Positions 8,147-15,824 of a stretch of DNA of 41,242 bases are shown here, one piece after another. Position 1 is the stretch's first letter. Each line of letters begins with the position of its first letter. Position numbers and translations under genes: made by a program. Source of the stretch: ZC4RG19 sp036279475 (GTDB taxonomy: Bacteria > Actinomycetota > Acidimicrobiia > Acidimicrobiales > VFJN01); assembly GCA_036279475.1 (NCBI GenBank), contig DASUJB010000036.1, forward strand, positions 1-41,242, read 5' to 3'. A model generated the notes under the pieces. That model did not search any database and had not been told where the DNA came from. It saw only the letters and a list, made by a program, of their open reading frames with translations.

Positions 8147-8436
8147 GCGGCGCGCCCGGGGAGCGGAGCGAGGTGGAGGCGGGCGTGGTGCTCCGCAGCG
8201 AGTTCGCGGTGGTGCGGGTGAGCGTGGACCGCAGCGCCAACGGTGACCGGCTGCGCGTCGAGGACGTGCGCTCGGGGCGGAGCTTCTGCCTCGACCCGCT
8301 CGAGCTCGAGCGCCTCACCACCATCCGCCACCGGGACCTCGGCGACGTGGTGTCGCCGTCGCGCGACGAGTGGCCCGCCGGCACCGACCTGCTGGCCGCG
8401 GCCGGCGAGGATCCCTTCACCGGCAACGGCCGCTGA
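8143..8436 (+). CDS. Small protein coupled to the Rieske oxygenase (97 aa)
   Basis: GTG 8143 overlaps the beta-subunit TGA (GTGA), which strongly supports translation as the third cistron of the oxygenase operon. The 97-aa product has a beta-rich middle (VVLRSEFAVVRVSVD, LRVEDVRSGRSFCLDPLELERL) and no transmembrane segment or cofactor motif. I do not recognise a function. Short ORFs of this kind beside actinobacterial ring-hydroxylating oxygenases are sometimes labelled dihydrodiol dehydrogenase, which this length cannot support. A role in assembling or stabilising the oxygenase is possible but is inference. Confidence 0.7.
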   Translation: MSGAPGERSEVEAGVVLRSEFAVVRVSVDRSANGDRLRVEDVRSGRSFCLDPLELERLTTIRHRDLGDVVSPSRDEWPAGTDLLAAAGEDPFTGNGR

Positions 8437-8478
8437 CCCCGCGCCGCCGTTCCGCCTGCCGGGATGGCCGTGGACGGC

Positions 8479-8516
8479 GGTCGCCGCCCCCGGCTGCAAT
8501 GGTCGGGGCGGCGACC
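8479..8516 (+). promoter_or_regulatory. Perfect 12-bp inverted repeat between upper- and lower-pathway genes
   Basis: GGTCGCCGCCCC at 8479-8490 pairs perfectly with GGGGCGGCGACC at 8505-8516 around a 14-base loop. It lies in the 171-base gap between the 97-aa ORF and the aldehyde dehydrogenase gene. An 11-bp direct repeat (GACGCGGCGTC twice, 8546-8567) follows. In RNA this would be a very stable stem. No T-tract follows, so it may slow or process the transcript rather than end it, or act as an operator. Confidence 0.5.
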
Positions 8517-8607
8517 AGGGTGCGGGCACGGACCCCGGTGGCGGCGACGCGGCGTCGACGCGGCGTCGACGGGCCCGACCGCCACCTCAGCACCGGGAGC
8601 GAAGCGG

Positions 8608-9546
8608 ATGACGAAGACCAAGGTGGCCATCATCGGGTCGGGCAACATCGGCACCGACCTCATGGCCAAGGTGCTCAGGACCTCCGACGTGCTGGAGATG
8701 GGGGCCCTGGTGGGCATCGACCCGGGGTCGGACGGCCTCGAGCGGGCAGCGCGGCTGGGCGTGCCGGTGACGGCCGAGGGCGTGCCGGGGCTCCTGGCCA
8801 TGCCCGAGCTCGACGACATCGACATCGTCTTCGACGCCACGTCGGCCAAGGCCCACGTGGCCAACGCCGAGCTCCTGGCCCCCCACGGCAAGCAGCTGGT
8901 CGACCTGACGCCGGCCGCCGTCGGGCCCTACGTGGTGCCGGTCGTCAACCTCGACGAGCACCTGGACGCCCCCGACGTGAACATGGTGACGTGCGGCGGC
9001 CAGGCCACCATCCCCATCGTGGCCGCCATCTCCGAGGTGGCCCCCGTGGCCTACGGGGAGATCGTGGCATCGATCGCGTCGCGCTCGGCCGGGCCCGGCA
9101 CCCGGGCCAACATCGACGAGTTCACCGAGACGACGGCGGCAGGGATCGCCCAGGTGGGCGGGGCTGCCCGTGGCAAGGCCATCATCGTGCTGAACCCCGC
9201 CGAACCGCCCCTCCTCATGCGGGACACGGTCTTCTGCCTGCTGGCCGACGGCGCCACGACGGAGATCGCCGAGGCGGTCGAGCGGATGGTGGCCAAGGTG
9301 CAGGGCTACGTGCGCGGCTACCGGCTGAAGCAGCCCGTGCAGTTCGAGCGGTTCACCGCCGACGACCCGCTGGTGGCCCCGGACATCGGGTGGTCCGGCC
9401 CCGGGCTCAAGGTGAGCGTCTTCCTCGAGGTGGAGGGAGCCGCCCACTACCTGCCCGCCTACGCCGGCAACCTCGACATCATGACGGCGGCGGCGTTGCG
9501 CACCGGCGAGCGCCTGGCCCAGGTCCGGGCGGGGGTGCCGGCATGA
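8608..9546 (+). CDS. Acetaldehyde dehydrogenase (acetylating)
   Basis: A 312-aa MhpF/HsaG-type enzyme that converts acetaldehyde, NAD+ and CoA to acetyl-CoA. The N-terminal Rossmann motif is GSGNIGTDL and the catalytic thiol is Cys129 in MVTCGGQATIP. DATSAKAH and the C-terminal EVEGAAHYLPAYAGNLDIMT are family hallmarks. ATG 8608 follows GGGAGCGAAGCGG; the open frame upstream is non-coding. It overlaps the aldolase gene by 4 bases (ATGA), as in mhp and hsa operons, because the two proteins form a complex that channels acetaldehyde. Confidence 0.95.
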   Translation: MTKTKVAIIGSGNIGTDLMAKVLRTSDVLEMGALVGIDPGSDGLERAARLGVPVTAEGVPGLLAMPELDDIDIVFDATSAKAHVANAELLAPHGKQLVDLTPAAVGPYVVPVVNLDEHLDAPDVNMVTCGGQATIPIVAAISEVAPVAYGEIVASIASRSAGPGTRANIDEFTETTAAGIAQVGGAARGKAIIVLNPAEPPLLMRDTVFCLLADGATTEIAEAVERMVAKVQGYVRGYRLKQPVQFERFTADDPLVAPDIGWSGPGLKVSVFLEVEGAAHYLPAYAGNLDIMTAAALRTGERLAQVRAGVPA

Positions 9547-10589
9547 CGCCAACGGGCGCCACCGCGCCGTCGGCGCTCTACGTCCAGGACGTGACGCTCC
9601 GGGACGGCATGCACGCCATCCGGCACCAGTACCGCGTGGAGGACCTGCGGGCCATCTGCCTGGCCCTCGACGCCGCCGGCGTCGACGCCATCGAGGTGGC
9701 CCACGGCGACGGCCTGGGTGGGTCGAGCTTCAACTACGGCTTCGGCCGCCACACCGACGACGAGTGGATCGCGGCGGCGGCCGAGTCGCTCACCCACGCC
9801 CGCCTGACCACCCTGCTGCTGCCCGGCATCGGCACCATCGGGCACCTCGAGCGGGCCCACGACCTGGGTGTTCGCAGCGTCAGGGTGGCCACGCACTGCA
9901 CCGAGGCCGACGTGGCCCCGCAGCACATCGAGCGGGCCCGCGAGCTGGGCATGGACGTGGCCGGGTTCCTGATGCTGTCCCACATGTCGCCACCCGGGGA
10001 GCTGGCCCGCCAGGCCAAGCTGCTCGAGTCGTACGGCGCCCACTGCGTGTACGTCACCGACTCCGGCGGCCGGCTCACCATGGGCGACGTGGCCGCCCGC
10101 ATCGACGCCTACCGCCAGGTGCTGGACCCCGCCACCGAGATCGGCATCCACGCCCACCAGAACCTGGGGCTGGCGGTGGCCAACTCCATCGTGGCCGTCG
10201 AGCACGGGGCGGTCCGCGTCGACGGCGCGCTGGCCGGCATGGGAGCAGGGGCCGGCAACTGCCCCCTCGAGGTGTTCATCGCCGCCATCGACGTGATGGG
10301 CTGGTCGCACCGCTGCGACCTGTTCGGCCTCATGGACGCCGCCGACGACCTCGTCCGCCCGCTGCAGGACCGCCCGGTGCAGGTCGACCGCGAGACGCTG
10401 ACCCTCGGGTACGCGGGGGTGTACTCGAGCTTCCTGCGCCACGCCGAGAAGGCGGCGGCCACCTACGGCCTCGACACCCGGGACATCCTGGTCGAGGTGG
10501 GCCGTCGGCGGATGGTCGGCGGGCAGGAGGACATGATCGTCGACGTGGCGCTCGACCTGGTGCGCCAGCGGGACGGGGCGAGGGCGTGA
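9543..10589 (+). CDS. 4-hydroxy-2-oxovalerate aldolase
   Basis: A 348-aa DRE-TIM metallolyase of the MhpE/HsaF type. It splits 4-hydroxy-2-oxovalerate into pyruvate and acetaldehyde and hands the aldehyde to the preceding dehydrogenase. The signature DVTLRDGMHA lies near the N-terminus, and the metal-binding HAHQNLG motif is present in IGIHAHQNLGLAVANS. GAGAGNCPLEVF and the C-terminal LGYAGVYSSFLRHAE, which contacts the dehydrogenase in the family, are clear. The ATG overlaps the dehydrogenase stop. This completes the route to central metabolism that begins with the hydratase at 2998. Confidence 0.95.
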   Translation: MTPTGATAPSALYVQDVTLRDGMHAIRHQYRVEDLRAICLALDAAGVDAIEVAHGDGLGGSSFNYGFGRHTDDEWIAAAAESLTHARLTTLLLPGIGTIGHLERAHDLGVRSVRVATHCTEADVAPQHIERARELGMDVAGFLMLSHMSPPGELARQAKLLESYGAHCVYVTDSGGRLTMGDVAARIDAYRQVLDPATEIGIHAHQNLGLAVANSIVAVEHGAVRVDGALAGMGAGAGNCPLEVFIAAIDVMGWSHRCDLFGLMDAADDLVRPLQDRPVQVDRETLTLGYAGVYSSFLRHAEKAAATYGLDTRDILVEVGRRRMVGGQEDMIVDVALDLVRQRDGARA

Positions 10590-10707
10590 CCCCCTCGCCG
10601 GCGGGACGGGGCGATCGCGCCACCGGCGGGAGAGGGGACTTCCGGCCCTGACGTCCACCCCCCGTCCCGGTGGATGATGCCGGGGCGGGCACGAGGAGGG
10701 TCCGGAG

Positions 10708-11460
10708 ATGGGTCGAGTCGAAGGCAAGGTGGCCGTCGTCACGGGCGCGGCCATGGGCATGGGTAGGGCGCACGCCATCCTGCTGGCCCGGGAGGGAGCG
10801 ACGGTGGCGGTCACCGACCTCGACGCCGCCGCCGCCAAGGGGACGGTGGACGCCGTCACCGAGGCCGGGGGCGTGGCCCGCGCCTGGCAGCACGACGTGG
10901 CCGAGGAGAGCTCCTGGGTCGAGGTCATGTCGCAGGTCGACCAGGCCTTCGGGCGGGTCGACGTGCTGGTGAACAACGCGGGGATCCTCCTGCAGAAGCC
11001 GGTCCACGAGACGACCGTCGAGGAGTGGGACCGCATCTTCGCCGTCAACGCCCGGGGACCGTTCCTGGGCACCCGGCACGTGCTCGGGCTCATGCGCAAG
11101 GCGGGTGGCGGCTCGATCGTCAACATCTCGTCGATCTACGGCATCATCGGCGCGCCGAGCGCGGCCGCCTACGAGGCGACCAAGGGCGCGGTCCGCCTCC
11201 TCACCAAGGCGACGGCGGTCGACTACGCGCCGTTCGGGATCCGCGCCAACTCGGTCCATCCCGGGGTGATCCGTACTCACATGACCGAGGGCATCCTCCA
11301 CGGCGGCGAGGCGGAGAGGGCGCTGGTGGGCCCGACGGTCATGGCCCGCTCCGCGGCCCCCGAGGAGGTCTCCGGGGCGGTGCTGTTCCTGGCGTCCGAC
11401 GAGTCGTCGTTCATGACCGGCTCGGAGGTGGTGGTCGACGGCGGCTACACCGCCGTCTGA
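10708..11460 (+). CDS. SDR-family NAD(P)-dependent oxidoreductase
   Basis: A classical short-chain dehydrogenase of 250 aa. The cofactor motif is TGAAMGMGRA, the NNAG motif follows, and the catalytic set is the Ser of NISS, Tyr155 and Lys159 (YEATK). The C-terminal VVVDGGYTAV is typical. Asp in TDLDAA after beta-2 suggests NAD preference. ATG 10708 has GAGGAGG 14-20 bases upstream and GGAG closer. Lying after the aldolase in the same direction, it may dehydrogenate the cis-dihydrodiol or a side-chain alcohol. The exact substrate is not visible. Confidence 0.88.
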   Translation: MGRVEGKVAVVTGAAMGMGRAHAILLAREGATVAVTDLDAAAAKGTVDAVTEAGGVARAWQHDVAEESSWVEVMSQVDQAFGRVDVLVNNAGILLQKPVHETTVEEWDRIFAVNARGPFLGTRHVLGLMRKAGGGSIVNISSIYGIIGAPSAAAYEATKGAVRLLTKATAVDYAPFGIRANSVHPGVIRTHMTEGILHGGEAERALVGPTVMARSAAPEEVSGAVLFLASDESSFMTGSEVVVDGGYTAV

Positions 11461-11465
11461 CCCCC

Positions 11466-12239
11466 TCAGTGGGCGGTGAGGCCCCCGTCGACCACGATGT
11501 TGGTACCGGTGACCCAGCTCGACTCGTCGGAGGCGAGGTAGAGGGCGGCGTAGGCGATGTCCTCGGGCCGGCCCGGGCGCTTGATGATGTGGGCCTGCAG
11601 CAGGGCTTCCATCATCGGAGCCGTGGCCGGGTCGGTGCTCATCGGCTCGGTGGCGGGGGTGAGGACGAAGCCCGGGGAGATGCTGTTGGCCCGGATGCCG
11701 TGGGGGCCTCCCTCGGTGGCCAGCTGGCGGGTGAGGGCGATGACCCCGCCCTTGGTGGCGGCGTGGGCGAAGTCACCGAGCTGGTCGAAGCCCACCATGC
11801 CCGCGGTCGAGGCCGTGTTGACGATGGTGCCGCCTCCCCGGTCCACCAGGTAGGGCCAGGCGTGGTGGCACGCCCAGTAGACGAGGTCGAGCTCGTTGCG
11901 GACGGTGAAGCTCCACTCGTCCCAGGTCATGGCGCTGATGGGGTTGAACCGGGGGGCCGAGGCGTTGTTGTAGAGGATGTCGAACCCGCCGAAGGTGGCC
12001 ACGCCCAGCTCGATCCACTCCAGGACCTGGGACCCCTCGGCGAGGTCGACCGGCTGCCGGGAGACCATCTGCCCACCGGCGGCCGTGACCATCTCCACGG
12101 TCTCCTCGGCTCCCTCGACCTTGAGATCGCACCCCACCACCCGTGCGCCCTCGCCGGCGAACAACAGCGCCGCCGCCCGCCCCTGGCCCCCACCGGTGCC
12201 GGTGATGAGCGCGACCTTCCCGTCCAGTCGTCCGGCCAT
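11466..12239 (-). CDS. SDR-family oxidoreductase with His in place of the catalytic Tyr
   Basis: A 257-aa short-chain dehydrogenase on the minus strand. The cofactor loop is TGTGGGQGR, with NNAS in place of NNAG, and the end is NIVVDGGLTAH. The segment that should read YxxxK reads FAHAATKGG, so position 159 is His rather than Tyr while Lys163 is kept. I checked the codon (CAC) on the complement. The start is the ATG at 12239, preceded by a strong AGGAGGTG on the minus strand; the frame extends further but covers the P450 gene. Some SDR subgroups carry HAATK naturally, so it may use a changed mechanism rather than be dead. Its stop lies 5 bases from the previous gene's stop (convergent). Confidence 0.88.
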   Translation of the reverse strand: MAGRLDGKVALITGTGGGQGRAAALLFAGEGARVVGCDLKVEGAEETVEMVTAAGGQMVSRQPVDLAEGSQVLEWIELGVATFGGFDILYNNASAPRFNPISAMTWDEWSFTVRNELDLVYWACHHAWPYLVDRGGGTIVNTASTAGMVGFDQLGDFAHAATKGGVIALTRQLATEGGPHGIRANSISPGFVLTPATEPMSTDPATAPMMEALLQAHIIKRPGRPEDIAYAALYLASDESSWVTGTNIVVDGGLTAH

Positions 12240-12301
12240 GCCGGTCACCTCCTGGGGAGCCTGCCCCGACCGTACAGGAGCGGCGCCCCGCGTGCGCGGC
12301 G

Positions 12302-12349
12302 CCTCGCCCCCCTGCACCGGCGGGGGGCGAGGACGTGACGCTAGTGTCA
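12302..12349. promoter_or_regulatory. Divergent promoter region with an 11-bp perfect inverted repeat
   Basis: The 141-base gap between the minus-strand SDR and the P450 gene holds CCTCGCCCCCC (12302-12312) pairing perfectly with GGGGGGCGAGG (12322-12332) around 9 bases. Just after it is TGACGCTAGTGTCA (12336-12349), a near-palindrome with perfect TGAC/GTCA ends, 31 bases before the P450 GTG. Both divergent genes must be driven from here. Operator function is inference. Confidence 0.5.
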
Positions 12350-12380
12350 GGGCGGAGGACCGCAGCGGGGAGGGAGCGCG

Positions 12381-13580
12381 GTGACCGCGACGGGAGCGAC
12401 CGAGGTCTACTACGACCCGTACGACTTCGAGATCGACGCCGACCCCTACCCCGCCTGGCGGCGCCTGCGCGAGGAGCAGCCCCTCTACCGCAACGAGCGC
12501 TACGACTTCTTCGCCCTCAGCCGCTTCGCCGACGTCGAGGCGGCCCTGGTCGACTGGCGCACCTACAGCTCGGCGAAGGGCACGTTGCTCGAGATCATCA
12601 GGAGCGGCACGGAGATCCCGCCGGGTTCGATCATCTTCGAGGACCCGCCCGACCACGACCGGCACCGGGGGCTCCTCTCGCGGGTGTTCACCCCCCGCAA
12701 GATGAACGCCATCGAGCCCCAGGTCCGCGAGCTCTGCGCCCGGGCGCTCGACCCGCTGGTCGGCGCGGGCGGCTTCGACTTCGTCCGTGACCTCGGTGCC
12801 CAGATGCCGATGCGGACGATCGGCATGCTCCTGGGCATCCCCGAGCAGGACCAGGAGGTCATCCGGGACGGCATCGACGACAACCTCCGGCTGGAGGAGG
12901 GGACGATGCCCGAGCTCGACCTGGCAGCCGGGCAGATGCCGTCGCTGGCCGAGTACGTCGACTGGCGGGTGCAGCATCCCTCCGACGACCTCATGACCGA
13001 GCTGCTGCAGGCGGAGTACCGGGATGCCGGGGGCGTGGCGCGGCGGCTCCGCCGCGACGAGGTCGTCGGCTTCGTCAACCTCCTCGCCGGAGCCGGCAAC
13101 GAGACCACGACACGGCTCATCGGCTGGGCCGGCAAGGTGCTCGCCGACCACCCCGACCAGCGGCGCCAGCTCGTCGCCGACCGCAGCCTCGTGCCGAACG
13201 CCGTCGAGGAGCTGCTGCGGTTCGAGGCGCCCTCGCCCGTGCAGGCCCGCGTCGCCACGCGCGACGTGGAGCACCACGGCCAGGTGGTGCCCCGGGGCAG
13301 CTCGGTGCTCCTGCTCAACGGCTCCGCCAACCGCGACGAGCGCAGGTTCCCCGAAGGTGACCGGTTCGACATCCACCGGACCATCGACCACCACCTCTCC
13401 TTCGGCTACGGCATCCACTTCTGCCTGGGCGCCGCCCTGGCCCGGCTCGAAGGGCGCGTCGCCCTCGACGAGGTGCTGACGCGCTTCCCCGAGTGGGAGG
13501 TCGACTGGGCCAACGCCCGCCAGGCCCGCACCTCGACCGTGCGAGGCTGGGAGTGCCTGCCGGTCGTGACGCCCGTCTAG
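12381..13580 (+). CDS. Cytochrome P450
   Basis: A soluble bacterial P450 of 399 aa, the usual length. The oxygen-activating I-helix motif is AGAGNETTT, the K-helix ExxR is EELLR, and the heme loop is FGYGIHFCLGAALAR with the thiolate Cys348. The N-terminal DPYPAWRRLREEQPLYRN is typical. The GTG at 12381 follows GGGGAGGGAGCG. It would hydroxylate a hydrophobic substrate using an external ferredoxin, none of which is encoded nearby. Placed beside a ring-cleavage set, it may perform an initial side-chain or ring hydroxylation; that is inference. Confidence 0.94.
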   Translation: MTATGATEVYYDPYDFEIDADPYPAWRRLREEQPLYRNERYDFFALSRFADVEAALVDWRTYSSAKGTLLEIIRSGTEIPPGSIIFEDPPDHDRHRGLLSRVFTPRKMNAIEPQVRELCARALDPLVGAGGFDFVRDLGAQMPMRTIGMLLGIPEQDQEVIRDGIDDNLRLEEGTMPELDLAAGQMPSLAEYVDWRVQHPSDDLMTELLQAEYRDAGGVARRLRRDEVVGFVNLLAGAGNETTTRLIGWAGKVLADHPDQRRQLVADRSLVPNAVEELLRFEAPSPVQARVATRDVEHHGQVVPRGSSVLLLNGSANRDERRFPEGDRFDIHRTIDHHLSFGYGIHFCLGAALARLEGRVALDEVLTRFPEWEVDWANARQARTSTVRGWECLPVVTPV

Positions 13581-13614
13581 CATCCTCGTCGCATCGGCCG
13601 GACAGGGGGGAAAC

Positions 13615-14361
13615 GTGCGAGCGGTGGTCGTCGGCGCGTCGAGCGGGATCGGGCGCTGCATCGGCGTGGGGCTCGCCCGGCGCGGCGAGCGGGTGGCGCT
13701 CGTGGCCCGCCGGCGCGCCCGCCTCGAGGACGCCGCCGAGGAGGCGGGTCCCGGCACGCTGGCGGTCGAGTGCGACGTCACCGACGCCGGCGCGTGCCGG
13801 TCGGCCATCGCCGAGGCCGCCGGCGCCCTCGGCGGCATGGACGCCCTCGTGTACGCACCAGCCGTCGGCCCCCTCGCCCGGCTGGTGGACACCGACGCCG
13901 AGACGTGGCGGCGGGTCTTCGACACCAACGTGACCGGGGCCGCGCTGGTCACGGCGGCCGCGGTGCCCCACCTGGCGGCGTCGGGCGGCGCGGCCGTCTA
14001 CCTGTCGTCGGTGAGCGCGTCGCAGACGCCGCCCTGGCCGGGCCTGGGGGCCTACGCCGTCAGCAAGGCCGCCCTCGACAAGCTGGTGGAGGCGTGGCGG
14101 GGCGAGCACCCCGACGTCGGCTTCACCCGCCTGGTCGTGGGCGACTGCAGCGGCGGCGAGGGCGACGCCGTGACGGGGTTCACCGACGGGTGGGACCCCG
14201 ATCTGGCGGCGGAGCTCCTGGGCGTCTGGGCGGCCCGGGGCTACCTGAGCGGCGCCCTGCTCGACGTCGACCACCTCGTCACCATGGTGCACGCCGTCCT
14301 CAGCCAGGGGGCCACGGTGTCGGTGCCGTCGGTCACCGTCGTGCCCCGGCCCGCCCCCTGA
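13615..14361 (+). CDS. SDR-family oxidoreductase
   Basis: A 248-aa short-chain dehydrogenase starting at GTG 13615 after AGGGGGGAAAC. The cofactor motif is GASSGIGR, followed by an Arg-rich stretch (VARRRARLE) that suggests NADP preference. The catalytic set is LSSVSAS and YAVSK. The NNAG motif is replaced by YAPAVG, and the C-terminus lacks the common DGG ending (LLDVDHLVTMV instead). It is probably co-transcribed with the P450 34 bases upstream and could oxidise a P450 product. Confidence 0.85.
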   Translation: MRAVVVGASSGIGRCIGVGLARRGERVALVARRRARLEDAAEEAGPGTLAVECDVTDAGACRSAIAEAAGALGGMDALVYAPAVGPLARLVDTDAETWRRVFDTNVTGAALVTAAAVPHLAASGGAAVYLSSVSASQTPPWPGLGAYAVSKAALDKLVEAWRGEHPDVGFTRLVVGDCSGGEGDAVTGFTDGWDPDLAAELLGVWAARGYLSGALLDVDHLVTMVHAVLSQGATVSVPSVTVVPRPAP

Positions 14362-14447
14362 ACCGTGCGCCGCCGGGCCCGGCGGCGCACGGGCCGGCGC
14401 CTGCCGTCGCCGCCCCTACCGCAGCAGGGATGTGGCATCGTACGGCC

Positions 14448-14819
14448 ATGACCGCGGGGGAGACCGTCACCGAGTTCATCCGACGCATCAACGCCGGCGA
14501 CCTGGAGGGGGCCCTGGCACTGTGCGCCGAGGACATCGAGTACGACAACGTGCCGATGGACGCCGTCCACGGCCGGGACGCCGCCCGCGAGTTCCTCGCC
14601 CCGATGGTGGGCGACGGTGCCGGCGCCGACTGGGTGGTGCACCAGCAGGTGGCCGAGGGCGACGTGGTGATGAACGAGCGCACCGACGGCTTCCGGTTCG
14701 GCGACACCCGCGTGGAGCTACCGGTCGCCGGGCTGTTCCGGGTGCGCGACGGCCTGATCACCCTGTGGCGCGACTACTTCGACATGCGCACCTTCGAGAC
14801 CCAGATGGCCGGGGGCTGA
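14448..14819 (+). CDS. Limonene-1,2-epoxide hydrolase-like (NTF2-fold) protein
   Basis: A 123-aa NTF2/SnoaL-like protein closest in wording to the limonene-1,2-epoxide hydrolase family (VTEFIRRINAGDLEGALALCAEDIEYDNVPMDAVHGRDAAREFL, shown here by its start and end). The Asp-Arg-Asp catalytic arrangement is plausible: Arg in NERTDGFRFG and Asp in LWRDYFDM. ATG 14448 is chosen because family similarity begins there. Possible roles are epoxide hydrolysis after the P450, or a ketosteroid-isomerase-like step. The fold is clear and the reaction is not certain. Confidence 0.75.
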   Translation: MTAGETVTEFIRRINAGDLEGALALCAEDIEYDNVPMDAVHGRDAAREFLAPMVGDGAGADWVVHQQVAEGDVVMNERTDGFRFGDTRVELPVAGLFRVRDGLITLWRDYFDMRTFETQMAGG

Positions 14820-14847
14820 GCGCCCGGGGGTGCGCCCGCCACCAGGG

Positions 14848-15591
14848 CTAGGCGGCGACCAGGCTCGAGGCGAAGAGCTCCTCGAGGGCACGCCAGTGGC
14901 GGGCGGCCGCCGCCTCGTCGTAGGTGGCGTTGTCGGGGACGGCGAAGCCGTGCCGGGCGGGATAGGTCTCCAGCGTGTGGTCGACCCCGGCATCGGCGAG
15001 CGCAGCCGCCAGCCTCTCGCGCTGCCCGGCGTCGAACGACGGGTCGTCGGTGGCTCCGGCGACGTAGACCTTGGCCCGCATCGACCCGGCGAGCAGGTGC
15101 GGGCTGTCGGGCTCGGTCGTGGCGAGCTTGCCCCCGTGGAAGGACGCCGCGGCAGCGACGCGGTCGGGGAAGCGCCCGGCGGCGGTGAGGGCCAGGCCGC
15201 CGCCCATGCAGTACCCGGTGGTGCCCACCGGGGTGGGCGCCACCTCGGGGCGGGTGGCGAGGAAGTCGAGCATGGCCCCGGTGTCGCGGGCGGCCACCTC
15301 CTTGGTCACGCTGGCCACGAGCCCCATGAGGCGGGCGCGCTCGCCGGGCTCGGCGAAGGCGGTGCGCATGTCGAACGGCGCCACCTCGCCGTGGCGGTAG
15401 TACAGGTCGGGCAGCAGGACGGCGTAGCCGAGGTCGGCCAACCGCTGGGCCATGGCGTGGAACGTCGGCCGCTTGCCGCCGGCATCGGGGAACATGATCG
15501 CCCCCGGCCACGGCCCGGCGCCGGCCGGCGTGTGCAGGCCGGCGTCGCAGGTGCCGTCGGCGGTGGGGATCAGCACGTCGCGCTGGGCCAT
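14848..15591 (-). CDS. Dienelactone hydrolase family protein
   Basis: A 247-aa alpha/beta hydrolase. The cysteine nucleophile elbow is GYCMGGG (Cys128), and the catalytic His is in YPARHGFAVPD. The acid should be the Asp in the GATDDPS region. The start ATG at 15591 has GGGAGG eight or so bases upstream on the minus strand. The family opens dienelactones of the chlorocatechol route, but many members act on other esters or lactones. It is convergent with the NTF2-fold gene and divergent from the CapA-like gene, so it need not belong to the meta-cleavage operon. Confidence 0.87.
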   Translation of the reverse strand: MAQRDVLIPTADGTCDAGLHTPAGAGPWPGAIMFPDAGGKRPTFHAMAQRLADLGYAVLLPDLYYRHGEVAPFDMRTAFAEPGERARLMGLVASVTKEVAARDTGAMLDFLATRPEVAPTPVGTTGYCMGGGLALTAAGRFPDRVAAAASFHGGKLATTEPDSPHLLAGSMRAKVYVAGATDDPSFDAGQRERLAAALADAGVDHTLETYPARHGFAVPDNATYDEAAAARHWRALEELFASSLVAA

Positions 15592-15824
15592 GTCGCCGTC
15601 CTCCCTGTCGATGAGCTCCGATGATGCCACTGGCGCCGCCGACCCCGTGACGGCTCGCGGTCCGTGCCGCGACCCCGGCGCGGCACCGGCGCCGGAGGAG
15701 GGTCGGCCGAGCCGCTCCGGCAGCCGTCGAGGACCGGCATCGGGGGCGTGTCCTCCGCCCGGCTCCGGCAAGCCTCCGGGGACCGCGTCGGGGAGGCAGG
15801 GACCCGAGTGCTACACAATGTGAC

